Shown here piece by piece: positions 30,916 through 32,762 of a stretch of 32,762 nucleotides of DNA. The translations under genes were made by a program, and so were the position numbers. The notes beneath the pieces were generated by a model that was not told where the DNA came from, ran no database searches, and worked only from the letters and a program-made list of their open reading frames with translations. The number at the start of each line of letters is the position of its first letter. Within the stretch, counting starts at the first letter, position 1. The stretch spans positions 1-32,762 of the forward strand of contig CAILKW010000469.1 of NCBI GenBank assembly GCA_903834845.1, given 5' to 3'. Origin of the DNA: an uncultured Bacteroidia bacterium (GTDB lineage Bacteria > Bacteroidota > Bacteroidia > Bacteroidales > Prolixibacteraceae).

Positions 30916-32388
30916 ATGAAAAATACATCATTTCTGGCATTCGATATCGGTGCCACCAGCGGTCGTTCTTTACTTGGAACACTTGACAATGAAAGACTTC
31001 AGATGAAGGAGTTAACACGTTTTCCTAATCAGATGCTTCAAATTGGTGATCATTTTCACTGGAATATTTATTCCTTGTTCGAACATCTGAAAGCGGGATT
31101 AGCGGCTGCCAAAAAAGAAGGGGTTGAAATCTCTTCTATTGGAATTGACACTTGGGGTGTTGATTTTGCATTAATAGCAAAAGACGGTTCTATATTAGGT
31201 GTCCCTTACGCTTATCGCGATCCTCATACAAACGGGATGCCCGAAAAGTATTTCGACATTGTTCCCCGTGAAAAAGTATATGACCTTACAGGAATTCAGG
31301 TAATGAATTTCAATAGTTTATACCAATTATTTGCTTTAAAACAGGCCGACAGCTCCCTTCTGGAAGCAACTTCTGAGATATTGTTTATGCCCGATGCTCT
31401 GGCCTATTTGCTTACCGGTAACAAAGTTGTTGAATACACCATTGCTTCCACCTCGCAAATATTAAATCCGCGTACCAAACAGTTTGAATCTCAATTGCTC
31501 GAAGCTGCAGGTGTTTCACCTTCAATTTTAGGCAATATTGTTATGCCAGGCCATGTTGTCGGTACGCTAACTGAAGTATTGGCCGATGAAAGTGAATTAG
31601 GCAAAGTTCCTGTCATTGCCGTTGCAGGTCACGATACAGCCTCGGCAGTTGCTGCTGTACCTGCTGAAAATGAACGTTTCGCGTATCTTAGTTCCGGTAC
31701 TTGGTCGCTTATGGGTATTGAGGTAATGGATGCGATTATTAACAGTGAAACCTACGCACTGAACTACACTAACGAAGGTGGCATAGAGGGAACAACACGC
31801 TTTCTTAAAAACATCACCGGAATGTGGCTACTTGAGCAATGTCTCAAAGAATGGAAGAAAGAGGGAATAAGTTACGCTTACGAAAAGTTAGTTAAGATGG
31901 CTGAAGCTGCACCTGCTTTTCAATCATTGATTGACCCCGACCATGCTTCTTTTGCCAATCCTGCAAGTATGACAAAATCCATAACTGATTTTTGTGTGGC
32001 AACAGGTCAAATTTCGCCTTCAAATCATGCCGAATATGTACGTTGTATTTTCGAAAGCCTTTCGCTCAAATACAAAAATGTATTGGGAAAATTTATTCAA
32101 CTGGCACCTTTTCCAATCGAAAAGCTGCATGTTATTGGCGGCGGGTCTAAAAATCCTTTACTCAACCAATGGACTGCCAATGCAATAGGGATACCTGTTA
32201 TAGCTGGTCCTTCTGAAGCTACCGCTATTGGGAATATTATGATTCAAGCTAAAGCAGCCGGTTGCATCAGTTCTTTACAAGAGATGCGTCAAATCATTCG
32301 TAATTCAATTTCTCTCGAAGAGTTTTTACCTGAGAATAAAGGTGAATGGGAATCAGCATACACGAAATTTTTGGAAGTAGTAAAATGA
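30916..32388 (+). CDS. rhaK: L-rhamnulokinase
   Basis: FGGY-family sugar kinase, 490 residues, phosphorylating L-rhamnulose at O-1. Visible: N-terminal phosphate loop D10-I-G-A-T-S-G-R17, the DTWGVDFALI sugar-binding block (78-87), catalytic base D240 in AGHDTASA, LSSGTWSLMG (adenosine/phosphate region) and GGGSKNPLLNQWTAN near the C-terminus. These blocks are typical of RhaB rather than xylulo- or glycerol kinases, and rhaA follows on the same strand. Intact. Expression is probably controlled from the operator shared with the divergent dehydrogenase gene. Confidence 0.93.
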   Translation: MKNTSFLAFDIGATSGRSLLGTLDNERLQMKELTRFPNQMLQIGDHFHWNIYSLFEHLKAGLAAAKKEGVEISSIGIDTWGVDFALIAKDGSILGVPYAYRDPHTNGMPEKYFDIVPREKVYDLTGIQVMNFNSLYQLFALKQADSSLLEATSEILFMPDALAYLLTGNKVVEYTIASTSQILNPRTKQFESQLLEAAGVSPSILGNIVMPGHVVGTLTEVLADESELGKVPVIAVAGHDTASAVAAVPAENERFAYLSSGTWSLMGIEVMDAIINSETYALNYTNEGGIEGTTRFLKNITGMWLLEQCLKEWKKEGISYAYEKLVKMAEAAPAFQSLIDPDHASFANPASMTKSITDFCVATGQISPSNHAEYVRCIFESLSLKYKNVLGKFIQLAPFPIEKLHVIGGGSKNPLLNQWTANAIGIPVIAGPSEATAIGNIMIQAKAAGCISSLQEMRQIIRNSISLEEFLPENKGEWESAYTKFLEVVK

Positions 32389-32451
32389 ATTTTGCTGCGA
32401 TTTGAAAACCGTAGAAACAAAAATAAAGTAAAGTAAATAACAAATGCTTCG

Positions 32452-32480
32452 CTTATGCTTCCAATTCGGGTAAGTATAAG
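32452..32480 (+). other. Hairpin in rhaK-rhaA gap
   Basis: CTTATGCTT (32452-32460) pairs with AAGTATAAG (32472-32480), nine pairs including one G-T, with an 11-base loop. No T-tract follows, so it is more likely a processing or stability element than a terminator. Confidence 0.4.
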
Positions 32481-32503
32481 TTGGAGTTTAAAAACAAAAA
32501 ACA

Positions 32504-32762
32504 ATGAAAGAAACACAAATCATTCGGGCATTTGAGTATGCAAAAGAGCGTTATTCTGACTTAGGTATTGATGTTGAAAACGCTTTAGATCAGTTAGACA
32601 AACTATCCATTTCTCTGCATTGCTGGCAAGCAGATGATGTTACAGGTTTTGAAAATGGAGATGGTGAACTTACAGGTGGTATTCAGGCAACAGGGAATTA
32701 TCCCGGCAAAGCAAGGACAATGGCTGAAGTTCGTGGCGATATTGAAAAAGCCATGTCGCTGA
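32504..32762 (+). CDS. rhaA: L-rhamnose isomerase, N-terminal 86 codons (cut by window end)
   Basis: Converts L-rhamnose to L-rhamnulose, the substrate of the upstream kinase. From ATG 32504 the frame is open to the window edge. The N-terminus matches the family strongly: [17 protein letters not shown] followed by [16 protein letters not shown] and the [10 protein letters not shown] helix; E. coli RhaA has the same blocks at the same spacing. One change from the usual CWQGDD is Ala for Gly at residue 45. It starts 115 bases after rhaK, with a hairpin between. Confidence 0.93.
   Translation, partial: MKETQIIRAFEYAKERYSDLGIDVENALDQLDKLSISLHCWQADDVTGFENGDGELTGGIQATGNYPGKARTMAEVRGDIEKAMSL

Overview
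The window looks like the chromosome of a Bacteroidota bacterium, probably a Bacteroidales or Marinilabiliales-type polysaccharide degrader. Evidence: a SusC/SusD pair, a hybrid two-component regulator with a 14-blade sensor, several TAnnTTTG-type promoter elements, an A+T-rich base composition, and SusD and DUF4349 lipoproteins.

Layout. (1) 1-6,150: start of an unknown gene at the left edge, then a tight four-gene defence operon on the minus strand: type III restriction helicase-nuclease (res), MntA-like nucleotidyltransferase, HepT-like HEPN toxin, type III methyltransferase (mod). A perfect inverted 10-mer brackets it. (2) 6,296-19,772: a polysaccharide utilization locus on the minus strand (HTCS regulator, SusC, SusD, SASA/CE6-type esterase, GH2-type hydrolase), bracketed by an imperfect 57-bp direct repeat that is also the leader of the next gene. 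SusC is broken by one in-frame TAG at a probable Trp codon. (3) 19,766-23,282: plus-strand operon of an S37-type peptidase, a GT39-type membrane glycosyltransferase and an NADP-binding oxidoreductase, ending in 7/14-bp tandem repeats and a terminator. (4) 23,495-28,176: an OvoA-type ovothiol enzyme (minus), tRNA-Pro(GGG) with terminator (minus), thioredoxin reductase and a DUF4349 lipoprotein (plus). (5) 28,297-32,762: a PQQ-like beta-propeller gene broken by TGA at codon 31, a zinc alcohol dehydrogenase broken by TGA at codon 10, and divergent L-rhamnose genes rhaK and rhaA, the latter cut by the window edge.

How parts connect. The DNA upstream of susC and the rhaK/dehydrogenase divergent region share an 18-mer (17/18 identical, same orientation to transcription) and a perfect 10-mer. 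This suggests that the polysaccharide locus and rhamnose catabolism share a regulator, and that the locus targets a rhamnose-containing glycan. Three single-base nonsense lesions, all explicable as C:G to T:A transitions, lie in genes that are otherwise open. They point to recent decay, strain variation or assembly error, not to one alternative genetic code.
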